A stretch of DNA of 44,593 nt. It comes from a virus. The notes beneath the pieces were generated by a model. The model was given only the letters and a program-made list of their open reading frames with translations, searched no databases and was not told the DNA's origin. The DNA lies in the IMG/VR virus record IMGVR_UViG_3300050821_002307, positions 1 to 44,593 of that record. The stretch is one strand, 5' to 3'. A program made the translations under genes and the position numbers. Positions 8,446 through 16,287 of the stretch are shown piece after piece (position 1 is the first letter of the stretch; each line of letters opens with the position of its first letter).

Positions 8446-8849
8446 ACCTGCACAGTATCGTCCGCGGCGCGATCAATTCGGTAAATGCCGACCGGCCCGC
8501 GTTGTTCCTGCGGAGTACGGGCAACACCGTCAACGCCGATTTCTCGCAGACGCCGAGCTATGCCGCGGGCGTGGCCGTGCGCATCCAGATACAGCCCCTC
8601 GGAAGAGAGGAGTTACGGCACGTCGAGAAATTGAATTTGCAAGGCACGTTCCGTACGATTTTCATGTACGGCGACACTCAGCAAATTGTGCGAGTCACGC
8701 AGCAAGGCGGCGACCTATTGCAGTTTGCCCCGTTCCAAGGGCAGGCCGTACAAAACTGGAAAGTTGTCGGCCCTGTCTCGGGCGCGTGGAACGTCGAGAA
8801 TGGCGGCTGGACGAAACTTGTCGTCTGCCTCCAAACGGACACGCCATGA
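8442..8849 (+). CDS. Head closure / neck protein candidate
   Basis: 135 residues, ATGA overlap at both ends. Beta-rich sequence with G-R-E-E-L-R-H-V-E-K-L-N, F-R-T-I-F-M-Y-G and W-T-K-L-V-V-C near the end, which resembles small head-tail joining proteins in DUF3383-type myophages. No catalytic motif. Assignment rests mainly on place between gp10-like and terminator-like genes. Confidence 0.55.
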   Translation: MNLHSIVRGAINSVNADRPALFLRSTGNTVNADFSQTPSYAAGVAVRIQIQPLGREELRHVEKLNLQGTFRTIFMYGDTQQIVRVTQQGGDLLQFAPFQGQAVQNWKVVGPVSGAWNVENGGWTKLVVCLQTDTP

Positions 8850-9409
8850 CAGCCCCCGTCGCAACCGTTGAAAATACGCTGACCGATGTTTATACGGTGC
8901 TCGGTGCGTTCATAGTATCCATGCTCGGGCTGAACCCCGGGCAAGTCATCCAGGGCTACCCGAATCGTACGGCCATGCCCTTGGGTCCGTTCGTGGCTAT
9001 GTCCGGCATGCTCAAGAAACGGCTACGGACCAACGTCGACAATTACCAGTCCACGACCGACCCGGCCCCCGCGCCCGGCCCCGTGACATCCGAGCAAGGG
9101 CAGCAAGTCACGATACAGCTTGACTGCTACGGGCCAGCATCCTCGGATTGGTCGGACATCCTGTCGACGTTGCTACGCGACAACGTGGGCTGTTTGGCCC
9201 TCGCGCCCAAGTGCCAGCCGCTATACGCTGACGATCCGGTGCGCGGGCCGCTGACGAATGCCGAACTCCAATATGAGGATCGCTGGATAATTCAATGCCA
9301 AATCCAGTACAATCCGATTACGACTACGGCCCAAGAGTACGCGACTGTGCTTGGCCCCGTGGGCATTACTGACGTTACGCCGGCGGGATTCGCTCCCGCG
9401 GCCCCATAG
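8846..9409 (+). CDS. Tail/neck terminator-like protein
   Basis: 187 residues from ATG 8846, overlapping the previous stop (ATGA). A longer frame upstream is a shadow. The sequence has a helical N-terminus and then Q-V-T-I-Q-L-D-C-Y-G-P-A-S-S-D-W-S-D-I and a C-terminal W-I-I-Q-C-Q-I-Q-Y-N-P, the pattern of gp12-like neck terminator proteins that end the tail tube. The sheath gene follows 16 nt later after a GTAGGA ribosome site. Confidence 0.6.
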   Translation: MTAPVATVENTLTDVYTVLGAFIVSMLGLNPGQVIQGYPNRTAMPLGPFVAMSGMLKKRLRTNVDNYQSTTDPAPAPGPVTSEQGQQVTIQLDCYGPASSDWSDILSTLLRDNVGCLALAPKCQPLYADDPVRGPLTNAELQYEDRWIIQCQIQYNPITTTAQEYATVLGPVGITDVTPAGFAPAAP

Positions 9410-9425
9410 GTAGGACATAAACGAC

Positions 9426-11150
9426 ATGACAGCATCAATTCCGGCCGCCCGACTTGCCGACGTTATCCCTGGCGTATTAGGTGCCGGCGGCAACCCGCTG
9501 AGCTTGAACTCTGTCTATGTTACTTCCGACCCCTCGATACCGTACGGCACCGCGCAAGCGTTCGCGTCGGATGTCGACGTGTCGGATTGGTTCGGGCCGA
9601 ACGCGCCGGAAACCGTTCTTGCCAACGTCTATTTTGCCGGGTACATCAATTGCACGGCGCTTCCGAGCACGCTGTATTTTGCACAGTTCAATACGGCCCC
9701 GATCGGCGCGTATCTGCGCGGCGGCAGTCTCGCCGCCCTGACACTCACGCAGTTGCAAGCACTCTCCGGAACTCTCGCGTTGACGGTCGACGGCGTGCTT
9801 GCCACGTCGGCAGCAATCAATCTGTCGGGCGCTACCAGTTTCACGAACGCCGCTACGTTGCTACAGGCCGGCCTACAGACGACCGGCAATGTATTTTCCG
9901 GCACGGCATCGCAGGCCGCGGGCGTGGTCACGATCGCGTCAACTGTTTCGGGATCGCTTGCCGTCGGCGACGTCTTGAACGGAACGGGCGTCGAACCGAA
10001 CAGCAATATTCTGTCGTTCGGGACGTATACCGTGGTCGCTGGTACGGGCACCGTCAACGTCGGCACGTCAGGCACGGTAAGTTCAGGCACGGCAACTGTC
10101 ACGGTACTCCCGACTGTTGCGTACGACGCGCTACGCGAGGCATTTGTGATTTCCTCAGCAACGACCGGCGTCGGCTCCTCGATTGGTTTCCCGGCCACTG
10201 GCGCGTTGTCTACGGGGCTGGATTTGACGGCCGCCGAGGGGGCCGTACTGTCGCAGGGCGCGGCAGCGAATACGCCGGCCGGCGTCATGAATCAGGTTGT
10301 TGCGGCGACGCAGAATTGGGCAACGTTTATGACCGTGACCGAGCAAACGTTGTCGGTTAAGGAAGCATTTGCCGCGTGGGTCCAGACGACCAATCAGCGG
10401 TATCTGTACGTGTGTCAGGATTCGGACGCGACGCCGACCACGAGCCCGAACGCCACGGGGTCGTTCGGCAACATCGTCAACGCCGCGAACGATACGGGCG
10501 TTATGCCTGTGTACGATATCAGCGGGTCCGGCGTGATCGCGGCATTCCAGACGGCGATCGCGGCATCGATTAATTTCAATCAACAGAATGGCCGCACTAC
10601 GGCGGCGTTCCGCGGACAGGCCGGGCTTGTGGCTCAAGTCACGAACGAAACGGTTTTCAACAACCTGCTTGCCAACGGATACAACTGTTATGCGTCGTTC
10701 GCGACCGCAGATCAACAATTCACGCAGAATCAGCCCGGGCAGATTTCGGGCGCGTTCCGCTGGTTCGACACGTACATCAATCAGATTTTCTTGAACTCGC
10801 AGTTTCAGCTTGCGATCATGACATTGCTTGCATCCGTGCCGGCCGTGCCGTACGTGACCCGCGGGTACAACCTGATTCGCTCGGCACTCCTCGGGCCGAT
10901 CAAGCAGGGGTTGAATTTCGGCAGCATCGTCGCGGGCGTGTCGCTGTCTGCGGCGCAGTCGGCGATATTGAACAACGCGACCGGCGACCCGAGCGCAACG
11001 GCCACGATTCAGAACACGGGGTGGTATCTGCAAATCCTCGATCCGGGCGCGATCGTGCGCGGCGGGCGCGGTTCGCCGACGATCAATTTCTATTACACCG
11101 ACGGGGGCAGCGTTCAGCAGATATCGATGTCCTCGGTCGACGTTCTATAA
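9426..11150 (+). CDS. Contractile tail sheath protein (DUF3383) with an insertion
   Basis: 574 residues. Family features: I-P-A-A-R-L-A-D-V at the start, A-F-A-S-D-V-D-V-S-D-W-F-G (residues 45-57), A-Y-L-R-G-G, then V-A-Y-D-A-L-R-E-A-F-V-I-S-S-A-T-T-G, N-W-A-T-F, and the C-terminal G-W-Y-L-Q-I and P-T-I-N-F-Y-Y-T-D-G-G-S-V. The split between the L-Q-A-G-L helix and V-A-Y-D is filled by about 70 extra residues. DUF3383 proteins form the outer, contracting layer of the tail. The tube gene follows directly, with an AGCGGAG-type ribosome site. Confidence 0.85.
   Translation: MTASIPAARLADVIPGVLGAGGNPLSLNSVYVTSDPSIPYGTAQAFASDVDVSDWFGPNAPETVLANVYFAGYINCTALPSTLYFAQFNTAPIGAYLRGGSLAALTLTQLQALSGTLALTVDGVLATSAAINLSGATSFTNAATLLQAGLQTTGNVFSGTASQAAGVVTIASTVSGSLAVGDVLNGTGVEPNSNILSFGTYTVVAGTGTVNVGTSGTVSSGTATVTVLPTVAYDALREAFVISSATTGVGSSIGFPATGALSTGLDLTAAEGAVLSQGAAANTPAGVMNQVVAATQNWATFMTVTEQTLSVKEAFAAWVQTTNQRYLYVCQDSDATPTTSPNATGSFGNIVNAANDTGVMPVYDISGSGVIAAFQTAIAASINFNQQNGRTTAAFRGQAGLVAQVTNETVFNNLLANGYNCYASFATADQQFTQNQPGQISGAFRWFDTYINQIFLNSQFQLAIMTLLASVPAVPYVTRGYNLIRSALLGPIKQGLNFGSIVAGVSLSAAQSAILNNATGDPSATATIQNTGWYLQILDPGAIVRGGRGSPTINFYYTDGGSVQQISMSSVDVL
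9891..10109 (+). repeat. Gly/Thr-rich domain copy inside the sheath protein
   Basis: Residues 156-228: G-V-V-T-I-A-S-T-V-S-G-S-L-A-V-G-D-V-L-N-G-T-G-V, S-N-I-L-S-F-G-T-Y-T-V and G-T-V-S-S-G-T-A-T-V. It is less regular than the copies in the cement and adaptor proteins and sits inside the DUF3383 domain. Confidence 0.6.
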
Positions 11151-11165
11151 GCGGAGCATTGACAC

Positions 11166-11606
11166 ATGGCACAGCGTTTCATCACGTCGGCGAATAGCGA
11201 ATTTACCCTTACCATCCCGGGCGTATTTGACGCGCCGGTCATCATGCAGGGGTACGCTGTCGACGACGCATTCGGTACGGGCAACGTCAAGCCGGCCGAG
11301 GCTAAGCAGGGTGTCGACGGCCGCAAGTCATCCGGCCGCACACCGTACCTTGTGGTCATGAAAGTTCATTTGATGCCCGACAGCCCTGCGATTGATATTT
11401 TCGACCAGTGGAACGGCGCCATCGCGGCCGTCAACGACGACTTGCCGGCGTCCGAGGGTTCCATTTGGGCGCCCTCCCTTGGCAAAGCGTGGGCCATGTC
11501 GAATGGATCGCTGACCGAGTATTCTCCCATGCCGAACGCCAAGAAACTGTTCGAGGCGCAGGAATACGAAATTACGTGGGAGCTTGTACAGGTTTCCAAT
11601 GTCTGA
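11166..11606 (+). CDS. Tail tube protein
   Basis: 146 residues, directly after the sheath gene as is normal. The sequence is a compact beta protein (F-I-T-S-A-N-S-E-F-T-L-T-I-P-G-V-F, D-A-F-G-T-G-N-V-K-P-A-E, Y-E-I-T-W-E-L-V at the end) consistent with the DUF3277-like tube family. It stacks as hexamers to form the inner tube through which DNA passes. Confidence 0.75.
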   Translation: MAQRFITSANSEFTLTIPGVFDAPVIMQGYAVDDAFGTGNVKPAEAKQGVDGRKSSGRTPYLVVMKVHLMPDSPAIDIFDQWNGAIAAVNDDLPASEGSIWAPSLGKAWAMSNGSLTEYSPMPNAKKLFEAQEYEITWELVQVSNV

Positions 11607-11655
11607 GAAAACCGGCCTATAACGGCCAACGGCGCCACCACGCCGAGGAGTTGAC

Positions 11656-12072
11656 ATGCGGCGCAGTGAAAAACTGACGATTCCGGGCGTGCGTTCCGAT
11701 GCTCACGGGGAGCGGGACAACGGCAAAACTTTCGTCCTCACGGAAATGGACGCCTACACGGGGCAGGATTGGGCGCTACGGGCCCTCCTCGCGCTGGCGG
11801 CCTCGGGCGTTACGCTGCCGGATGGCGCCCTACAGACGGGATGGGCGGGACTGGCAGGGTTCGGCGTCACAGCCTTGCTGCAAGCCCCTCACGCGGCCCT
11901 AAAGCCGCTCCTCGACGAGATGCTTGCGCAGGCGGCATATCAACACGACCCGAAACATCCGCTACAGCCGATCCGGCCGGGCCCTAATTGCGTGGTCGAG
12001 GAAATCAAGACGTTCCTGACGCTGCAATTGGCCCTCGTGAAACTTCATACTGGTTTTACCGTGGCCGCCTAA
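11656..12072 (+). CDS. Tail assembly chaperone (gpG-like)
   Basis: 138 residues between tube and tape measure genes, the standard place for tail assembly chaperones. It contains L-T-E-M-D-A-Y-T-G-Q-D-W-A-L-R-A-L-L-A-L, a helical middle and V-E-E-I-K-T-F-L-T-L-Q at the end. A GGAG ribosome site precedes the ATG. The -1 frame stays open through the stop into a C-terminal extension that ends exactly at the tape measure start, so a programmed frameshift is likely (next entry). Confidence 0.7.
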   Translation: MRRSEKLTIPGVRSDAHGERDNGKTFVLTEMDAYTGQDWALRALLALAASGVTLPDGALQTGWAGLAGFGVTALLQAPHAALKPLLDEMLAQAAYQHDPKHPLQPIRPGPNCVVEEIKTFLTLQLALVKLHTGFTVAA

Positions 12073-12281
12073 CGCCCGAGTACGGGCCGCTGCCGGCGGC
12101 GCGTAAGAGCGGCCTGATTGATTACGTGAATTTACCCCCGATGGTCGGCGTGGTAATATCTGCCGGTAAAGCCACGCTATATGAATTGCAGTCGGTATAT
12201 GGCGTGCGCGACCTATTTAATTTGGCTGAGGTTATCAGCGTGGACGGATACAACCGACGCGTGTTAGCTCAGGCCGAATAA
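12057..12281 (+). CDS. -1 frame extension of the tail chaperone (gpT-like part)
   Basis: This frame has no supported start of its own but reads I-D-Y-V-N-L-P-P-M-V-G-V-V, then A-T-L-Y-E-L-Q-S-V-Y-G-V and L-A-E-V-I-S-V-D, as in the C-terminal parts of chaperone fusions. A possible slip point is the run TTTT at 12054-12057: a tRNA-Phe on the codon at 12055-12057 can move back one base and still pair with TTT, and reading continues with TAC. The fusion would be about 208 residues. A separate start at ATG 12141 is possible but lacks a ribosome site. Confidence 0.6.
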   Translation, partial: YRGRLTPEYGPLPAARKSGLIDYVNLPPMVGVVISAGKATLYELQSVYGVRDLFNLAEVISVDGYNRRVLAQAE

Positions 12282-13826
12282 ATGGCATCTACCGTAATTG
12301 ACTCCCTTGTCGTTCTCCTCGGCCTCGATGCGTCCAATTTCAAAAAGGGCCGCGAGACTGCCGAAAAAGAGACGGGCGAAACTGCGCGCAAAGCGAAAGA
12401 ATCGGCCGATGCAATCACGAAATCGCTTGCGGAAGTCGGCCGCACGATCGCGGGGTTATTCCTCGGTTTCGAGTCGGTGTCAGGGTTTACCAAGTTCCTC
12501 GGCAACCTGAACAGCGGCGAGGCTGCCCTCGGCCGCACGGCCGCCAATATCGGCATGGGCGCCCACGAGCTTAACAAATGGGGCAACGCGGCTAAGCTCG
12601 CCGGTAGCGACGCCAGCGACGTACAGGCTGCATTCACCGAACTGACCAATGACGCGCAAAAGTTTTTCGTCACGGGTGAACGCTCGCCGCTGATAAACAC
12701 GCTCGTACAGTACGGCATCAATCTCAAGGATTCGAACGGGCAGCTACGAAATCAGGGCGAGATATTTGAGGAGCTTGCCGACAAAACGGCCGTCTATGGC
12801 CGGCAGTATCAGAACTTCGCGCTCAAGCAGGCGGGCATCACGCAGGGGGAAATAAACTACCTGACGCAATCCAAGGCGTTGCGCGACGATCAATTGCGGC
12901 TCGCTGAGCGCAACAACAACGTGACTGACGACAGCGCGGCCAAGGCGCAGGAGCTACAGGAATATTGGCGCAACGTCGGCACGCAGATTGAGGCCGCCGG
13001 CCAAAAAATTCTATCATCGGTCACGCCGGCGATTAAGGGCGCATTCGCCGCGGCGTCGGATTTGATGGATGAGTTCAAGCAGACGGGCGGCCTCGACACG
13101 ATAGCCGAAACGATGCGTGTTATTGGCCGGATATTTGGTGCTCTCGGCGATAGCATCAACTACTGGGCTAAGGTCGTGAACGACTCAGCCCTCGGCAAGT
13201 ATTTTAGTTTCATGTTCAAGCTATACGGCAAAGGGCTTGACCTACTCGACCCGGGCAAGAGCACCACGACAGCCGCAGCGGCCTCGGCCGCGCGTACCGG
13301 GGCGACGCCCGGCGTGGTCCCGTCCGCTGACACCACGGGGCGATACGTGCCCCCGCCGGGCAGCAAAGCGGCACGGTTCAACAACCCGGGAAACATCCTC
13401 GACAAAAACGGCAACGAACGCCGTTATGCCACGCCCGAGGAGGGCGCCGCAGCCCTTGAGAACGATCTACGCATCAAGATGCAGCGCGGCCTTAAAACGG
13501 TCGACGCCATCATAAACGCGTATGAGGGCGGCGACACCGTGCACAACGACATCCCGGCGTATATCGCCGATGTCCGCAAGCGGCTCGGCAAGAATGAATT
13601 GACCGAGGCCGATATCAAGCAATTGGCACGTGCGATATCTACGCACGAATCCGGGCCGGCGGCCAAGAATACCGCGACGCCCGCGGCCGGCGCCTCGACA
13701 ACGGTATCAATTGGAACTATGAACGTTAGCTCACAAAACGCCGACGCGCGGGCCGTGGCCGATCAAGTGCCGGCAGCGATCCAACGTAAGTTCTCGGTCA
13801 CGCAGGCCGATACGGGTCAATCATGA
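12282..13826 (+). CDS. Tail tape measure protein with a C-terminal lysozyme-like domain
   Basis: 514 residues. Residues 1-325 are long helices with a hydrophobic middle, usual for tape measures (L-G-L-D-A-S-N-F-K-K-G at the start). After a Pro/Thr linker, residues 364-456 match a muramidase/transglycosylase-like virion domain: R-F-N-N-P-G-N-I-L, Y-A-T-P-E-E-G-A-A-A-L, I-I-N-A-Y-E-G-G and I-S-T-H-E-S. At about 1.5 angstrom per residue the helical part predicts a short to medium tail. The enzyme-like end could open the cell wall on entry. Its stop overlaps the next start (ATGA). Confidence 0.8.
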   Translation: MASTVIDSLVVLLGLDASNFKKGRETAEKETGETARKAKESADAITKSLAEVGRTIAGLFLGFESVSGFTKFLGNLNSGEAALGRTAANIGMGAHELNKWGNAAKLAGSDASDVQAAFTELTNDAQKFFVTGERSPLINTLVQYGINLKDSNGQLRNQGEIFEELADKTAVYGRQYQNFALKQAGITQGEINYLTQSKALRDDQLRLAERNNNVTDDSAAKAQELQEYWRNVGTQIEAAGQKILSSVTPAIKGAFAAASDLMDEFKQTGGLDTIAETMRVIGRIFGALGDSINYWAKVVNDSALGKYFSFMFKLYGKGLDLLDPGKSTTTAAAASAARTGATPGVVPSADTTGRYVPPPGSKAARFNNPGNILDKNGNERRYATPEEGAAALENDLRIKMQRGLKTVDAIINAYEGGDTVHNDIPAYIADVRKRLGKNELTEADIKQLARAISTHESGPAAKNTATPAAGASTTVSIGTMNVSSQNADARAVADQVPAAIQRKFSVTQADTGQS

Positions 13827-14572
13827 GTGTTGCACTGATTACGCAGGGATGGGGCGCCGGGCTTGGGATTCCGATTACCGTGGCCATACCGTTGTTCCCC
13901 AATGTGGCGTCGCTACCTGGCGTCCCGCAATTGGCCCGGTCGTTACTTATCGAGGCCGCTGCGCCGCCCGCCCTCGGGTTCGCGGCAAATCCTGACGTCC
14001 TATGGCACGCCACGCAGGCGGCGCCCGTATGGGGCGTATTCGACGATAACAACAACCTCGTGATAAACGCCGACAGTGTGCAGGGTTTCGACTGGCGCAA
14101 AGAAAATCGCGTTCCGAATTTCCCGATACAGCAAGGGCAGTTCAGCACGTACAATCGCGTCGGGCTACCCAATGAAACATCGGTTATTCTGAGCAAGGGC
14201 AGTGCGAACGGCGACGGGTTGGCCGAGCGCATAAAATTCTTGCAGCAAGTCGACGCCGTGATTGACCAAAAGAATATCAATCTGTACACGATCCGGACGC
14301 CCGAGAAATCCTACGTCAACGTCAGCGCGACCCGGGCCGAGCTCTCGCGCCGCGGCGTCGGTAGCGCAAACTATATCGACGTTGAATTATTTTTCACTGA
14401 GATTCCCTCGGGCGTGGCGCAATACAGCACTACGTCAGGAGCTACGCCCGCCGCGCGTGAGCCTAGCGCGTTGCCGGCCACGAATCAGGGTTTGAACAAC
14501 CCGCAGACGCCGACGACGGCCGTACAGAAATCAGCGCTGGCGGCCATTACGCCGCCCGTGCCGACAGGTTAA
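13823..14572 (+). CDS. Baseplate / distal tail-like protein
   Basis: 249 residues. The motif G-V-P-Q-L-A-R-S, then W-G-V-F-D-D-N-N, D-S-V-Q-G-F-D-W-R-K-E-N and G-Q-F-S-T-Y-N-R-V matches baseplate proteins that follow the tape measure in XM1/Pam3-type phages. The last 50 residues are Pro/Ala/Thr-rich and probably flexible. Likely role: ring that joins tube to hub. The exact equivalent is uncertain. Confidence 0.6.
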   Translation: MSVALITQGWGAGLGIPITVAIPLFPNVASLPGVPQLARSLLIEAAAPPALGFAANPDVLWHATQAAPVWGVFDDNNNLVINADSVQGFDWRKENRVPNFPIQQGQFSTYNRVGLPNETSVILSKGSANGDGLAERIKFLQQVDAVIDQKNINLYTIRTPEKSYVNVSATRAELSRRGVGSANYIDVELFFTEIPSGVAQYSTTSGATPAAREPSALPATNQGLNNPQTPTTAVQKSALAAITPPVPTG

Positions 14573-14577
14573 GCCCC

Positions 14578-14943
14578 ATGCTGCAAATACCCTTGAGTGC
14601 CGTAGCATCGCAAACTCTAAGCATCGTTCTCGACGGGCAGAGTTGCCAAATTGCCGTATACCAAAAGCAACCGATAGTCGATGAGTACGGGGTCGCAGCC
14701 GGGCTATTTTTTGATTTGATTGTGGGCGGCGTGCCGATTATCAACACGGCCCGTTGCCTCGACCGCACGCGGCTGCTACTCGATCGGCAGTACTTGGGCG
14801 TGGTCGGCGATTTTATGTTTTTGGACACAGCCGCGACGCAGGGCGGGCCGCCCACGTTCAACGGATCGCCGCCGTATTACACGGGCCTTGGCGCGCAATT
14901 CGTGTTGCTTTACCTTGAGGCGTCGGACCTTGCCAGCCTCTAA
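14578..14943 (+). CDS. Small baseplate protein (plug-like, DUF6983 candidate)
   Basis: 121 residues, all beta: L-Q-I-P-L-S-A-V-A-S-Q-T-L-S-I-V-L-D-G, I-A-V-Y-Q-K, F-F-D-L-I-V-G-G and G-D-F-M-F-L-D-T. Proteins of this size and pattern lie between distal tail and hub genes in Pam3-like phages, where one is described as a baseplate plug. The end overlaps the start of a small endonuclease gene. Confidence 0.55.
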   Translation: MLQIPLSAVASQTLSIVLDGQSCQIAVYQKQPIVDEYGVAAGLFFDLIVGGVPIINTARCLDRTRLLLDRQYLGVVGDFMFLDTAATQGGPPTFNGSPPYYTGLGAQFVLLYLEASDLASL

Positions 14944-15349
14944 GAAAAAATGCACGAAATGCGGTGCAGCTAAATCGGTAGACGAATTCTATCGTAATAG
15001 CGGCCGTCGCTTTAAAGGCGCCTATCACGCGGGGCGGCACCACCATTGCAAAACATGCAGCAAAAAGCGCGTCGCTTTACTCAAGGCGCACAAAAAAGGG
15101 CTAGCACCGTCGCTTGTATGCGACTACGTGGCCGATGATTTAGCGCATGCCGGCGCGTGCCAATGCTGCGGGCTGCCTGAACCGATTAAGGGGCGTAGCC
15201 TAGCATGGGATCACGATAAGAAAACGGGCGCTATCCGCGGATGGCTTTGTTCGTTTTGTAATATGGGTATCGGGATGCTAGGGGACAATGCCGAGGGCGT
15301 CGCAAAGGCACTAGCGTATTTAAGCAAAGTTCCCGGGAACATCGCATGA
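14930..15349 (+). CDS. Endonuclease VII-like protein inserted in the baseplate module
   Basis: 139 residues from TTG 14930, chosen because GAGG lies 9 nt upstream; the frame extends further upstream only as a shadow of the plug gene. Zinc motifs: C-T-K-C-G at 8-12, C-K-T-C at 40-43, then the endonuclease VII core C-Q-C-C-G (77-81), L-A-W-D-H-D (Asp94, His95), and G-W-L-C-S-F-C-N (107-111). Members cut branched DNA or act as homing nucleases. It overlaps both neighbours (14 nt and ATGA), typical of a mobile insertion. The end carries a 12-bp palindrome repeated at 38504. Confidence 0.75.
   Translation: MPASKKKCTKCGAAKSVDEFYRNSGRRFKGAYHAGRHHHCKTCSKKRVALLKAHKKGLAPSLVCDYVADDLAHAGACQCCGLPEPIKGRSLAWDHDKKTGAIRGWLCSFCNMGIGMLGDNAEGVAKALAYLSKVPGNIA
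15326..15344 (+). repeat. 19-bp element with 12-bp palindrome, copy 1
   Basis: AAAGTTCCCGGGAACATCG, the same 19 bases as at 38501-38519. The core GTTCCCGGGAAC is a perfect palindrome. Here it encodes the end of the endonuclease VII-like protein (S-K-V-P-G-N-I). Confidence 0.8.
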
Positions 15350-16287
15350 ATACGCTATATACGGTTAAGAATCTCAGAGTGACTTTTACCCTGTCCAATT
15401 CCAACGCGGTTTTTCCCGGTACTACCGCAAATCAGCTACAGGTGTCAGGACTGCGCATGTCCGCCGTGATTAAGGGCGCGGGCCTGCCGGCGTTCCCCGA
15501 GGCATCGCTTAGAATCTACGGCATGGCGCAGCAAGATATGAACGCATTGGCCGTAGTGCAAGTGCTCGTCGGTAAGCCGCAGTACACGCGGAACATCGTA
15601 CAAATTGAGGCCGACAGTGGCAATGGGTTTTCGTTCGTGTTCTCGGGCCAAATCATTCAAGCCGGCCCCGACTACTCTAACGCCCCCGATGTGTGTCTAT
15701 ACGTGCAATCCGTGTCACTCGGCCTCGACCAATTGGCGCCCGCGAAACCGATTTCGTATCCTGGCGTGGCCAACGTGGCCGACATCATAGGCGGCATTGC
15801 GTCAGGCATGGGCCTCGCGTTCGAAAATGACGGCGTGACCGGCACTCTGACGAACGCGTACTATTCCGGCACGCTGGCGGATCAATTGCGCACCGTCTGT
15901 AAGGACGCCGGCATTTACTACGCGATTGAACCGGCTACGCCGAATTTGCTGGTCATCTCGCCGGCCGGCGTGTCCCGTCAAAACCTGACGGCATTCACGC
16001 TGACGCCCTCGTCAGGATTGGTCGGATACCCTGAAGTGCTCGGCAATGGCTACCTCAATGTGCGATCGATTTTCAATCCAGCATATCGCATGAATGGGCC
16101 GATCACGATTCAGGGGAGTGACGTGGTTATTGACGCATCGTTGCCGAAAACGCTGAACACGCTGGCGGATGGCAATTGGCTGATAGGGCCGCTGACGCAC
16201 ACGCTTGAGTCGCAGAAACCGGGCGGGGCGTGGTTTACCGATATGAAACTTTACCCCGAGAACGCGCCCCCGCCCCCCGTATCATGA
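15346..16287 (+). CDS. Baseplate hub protein
   Basis: 313 residues. Pattern of hub proteins of the gp27/gpD/Mu gp44 group: N-terminal beta domain, P-A-K-P-I-S-Y-P-G-V-A-N-V-A-D-I-I, L-A-D-Q-L-R-T-V-C-K-D-A-G-I-Y-Y, then L-I-G-P-L-T-H-T-L-E-S-Q-K-P-G-G near the end. The hub forms the central cylinder below the tube and holds the spike, encoded by the next gene with an ATGA overlap. Confidence 0.7.
   Translation: MNTLYTVKNLRVTFTLSNSNAVFPGTTANQLQVSGLRMSAVIKGAGLPAFPEASLRIYGMAQQDMNALAVVQVLVGKPQYTRNIVQIEADSGNGFSFVFSGQIIQAGPDYSNAPDVCLYVQSVSLGLDQLAPAKPISYPGVANVADIIGGIASGMGLAFENDGVTGTLTNAYYSGTLADQLRTVCKDAGIYYAIEPATPNLLVISPAGVSRQNLTAFTLTPSSGLVGYPEVLGNGYLNVRSIFNPAYRMNGPITIQGSDVVIDASLPKTLNTLADGNWLIGPLTHTLESQKPGGAWFTDMKLYPENAPPPPVS

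Noticed and set aside
10155-11033. 292-codon minus-strand frame inside the sheath gene
   Set aside because: Arg-rich composition typical of the antisense of a GC-rich gene; the plus-strand DUF3383 match is clear.
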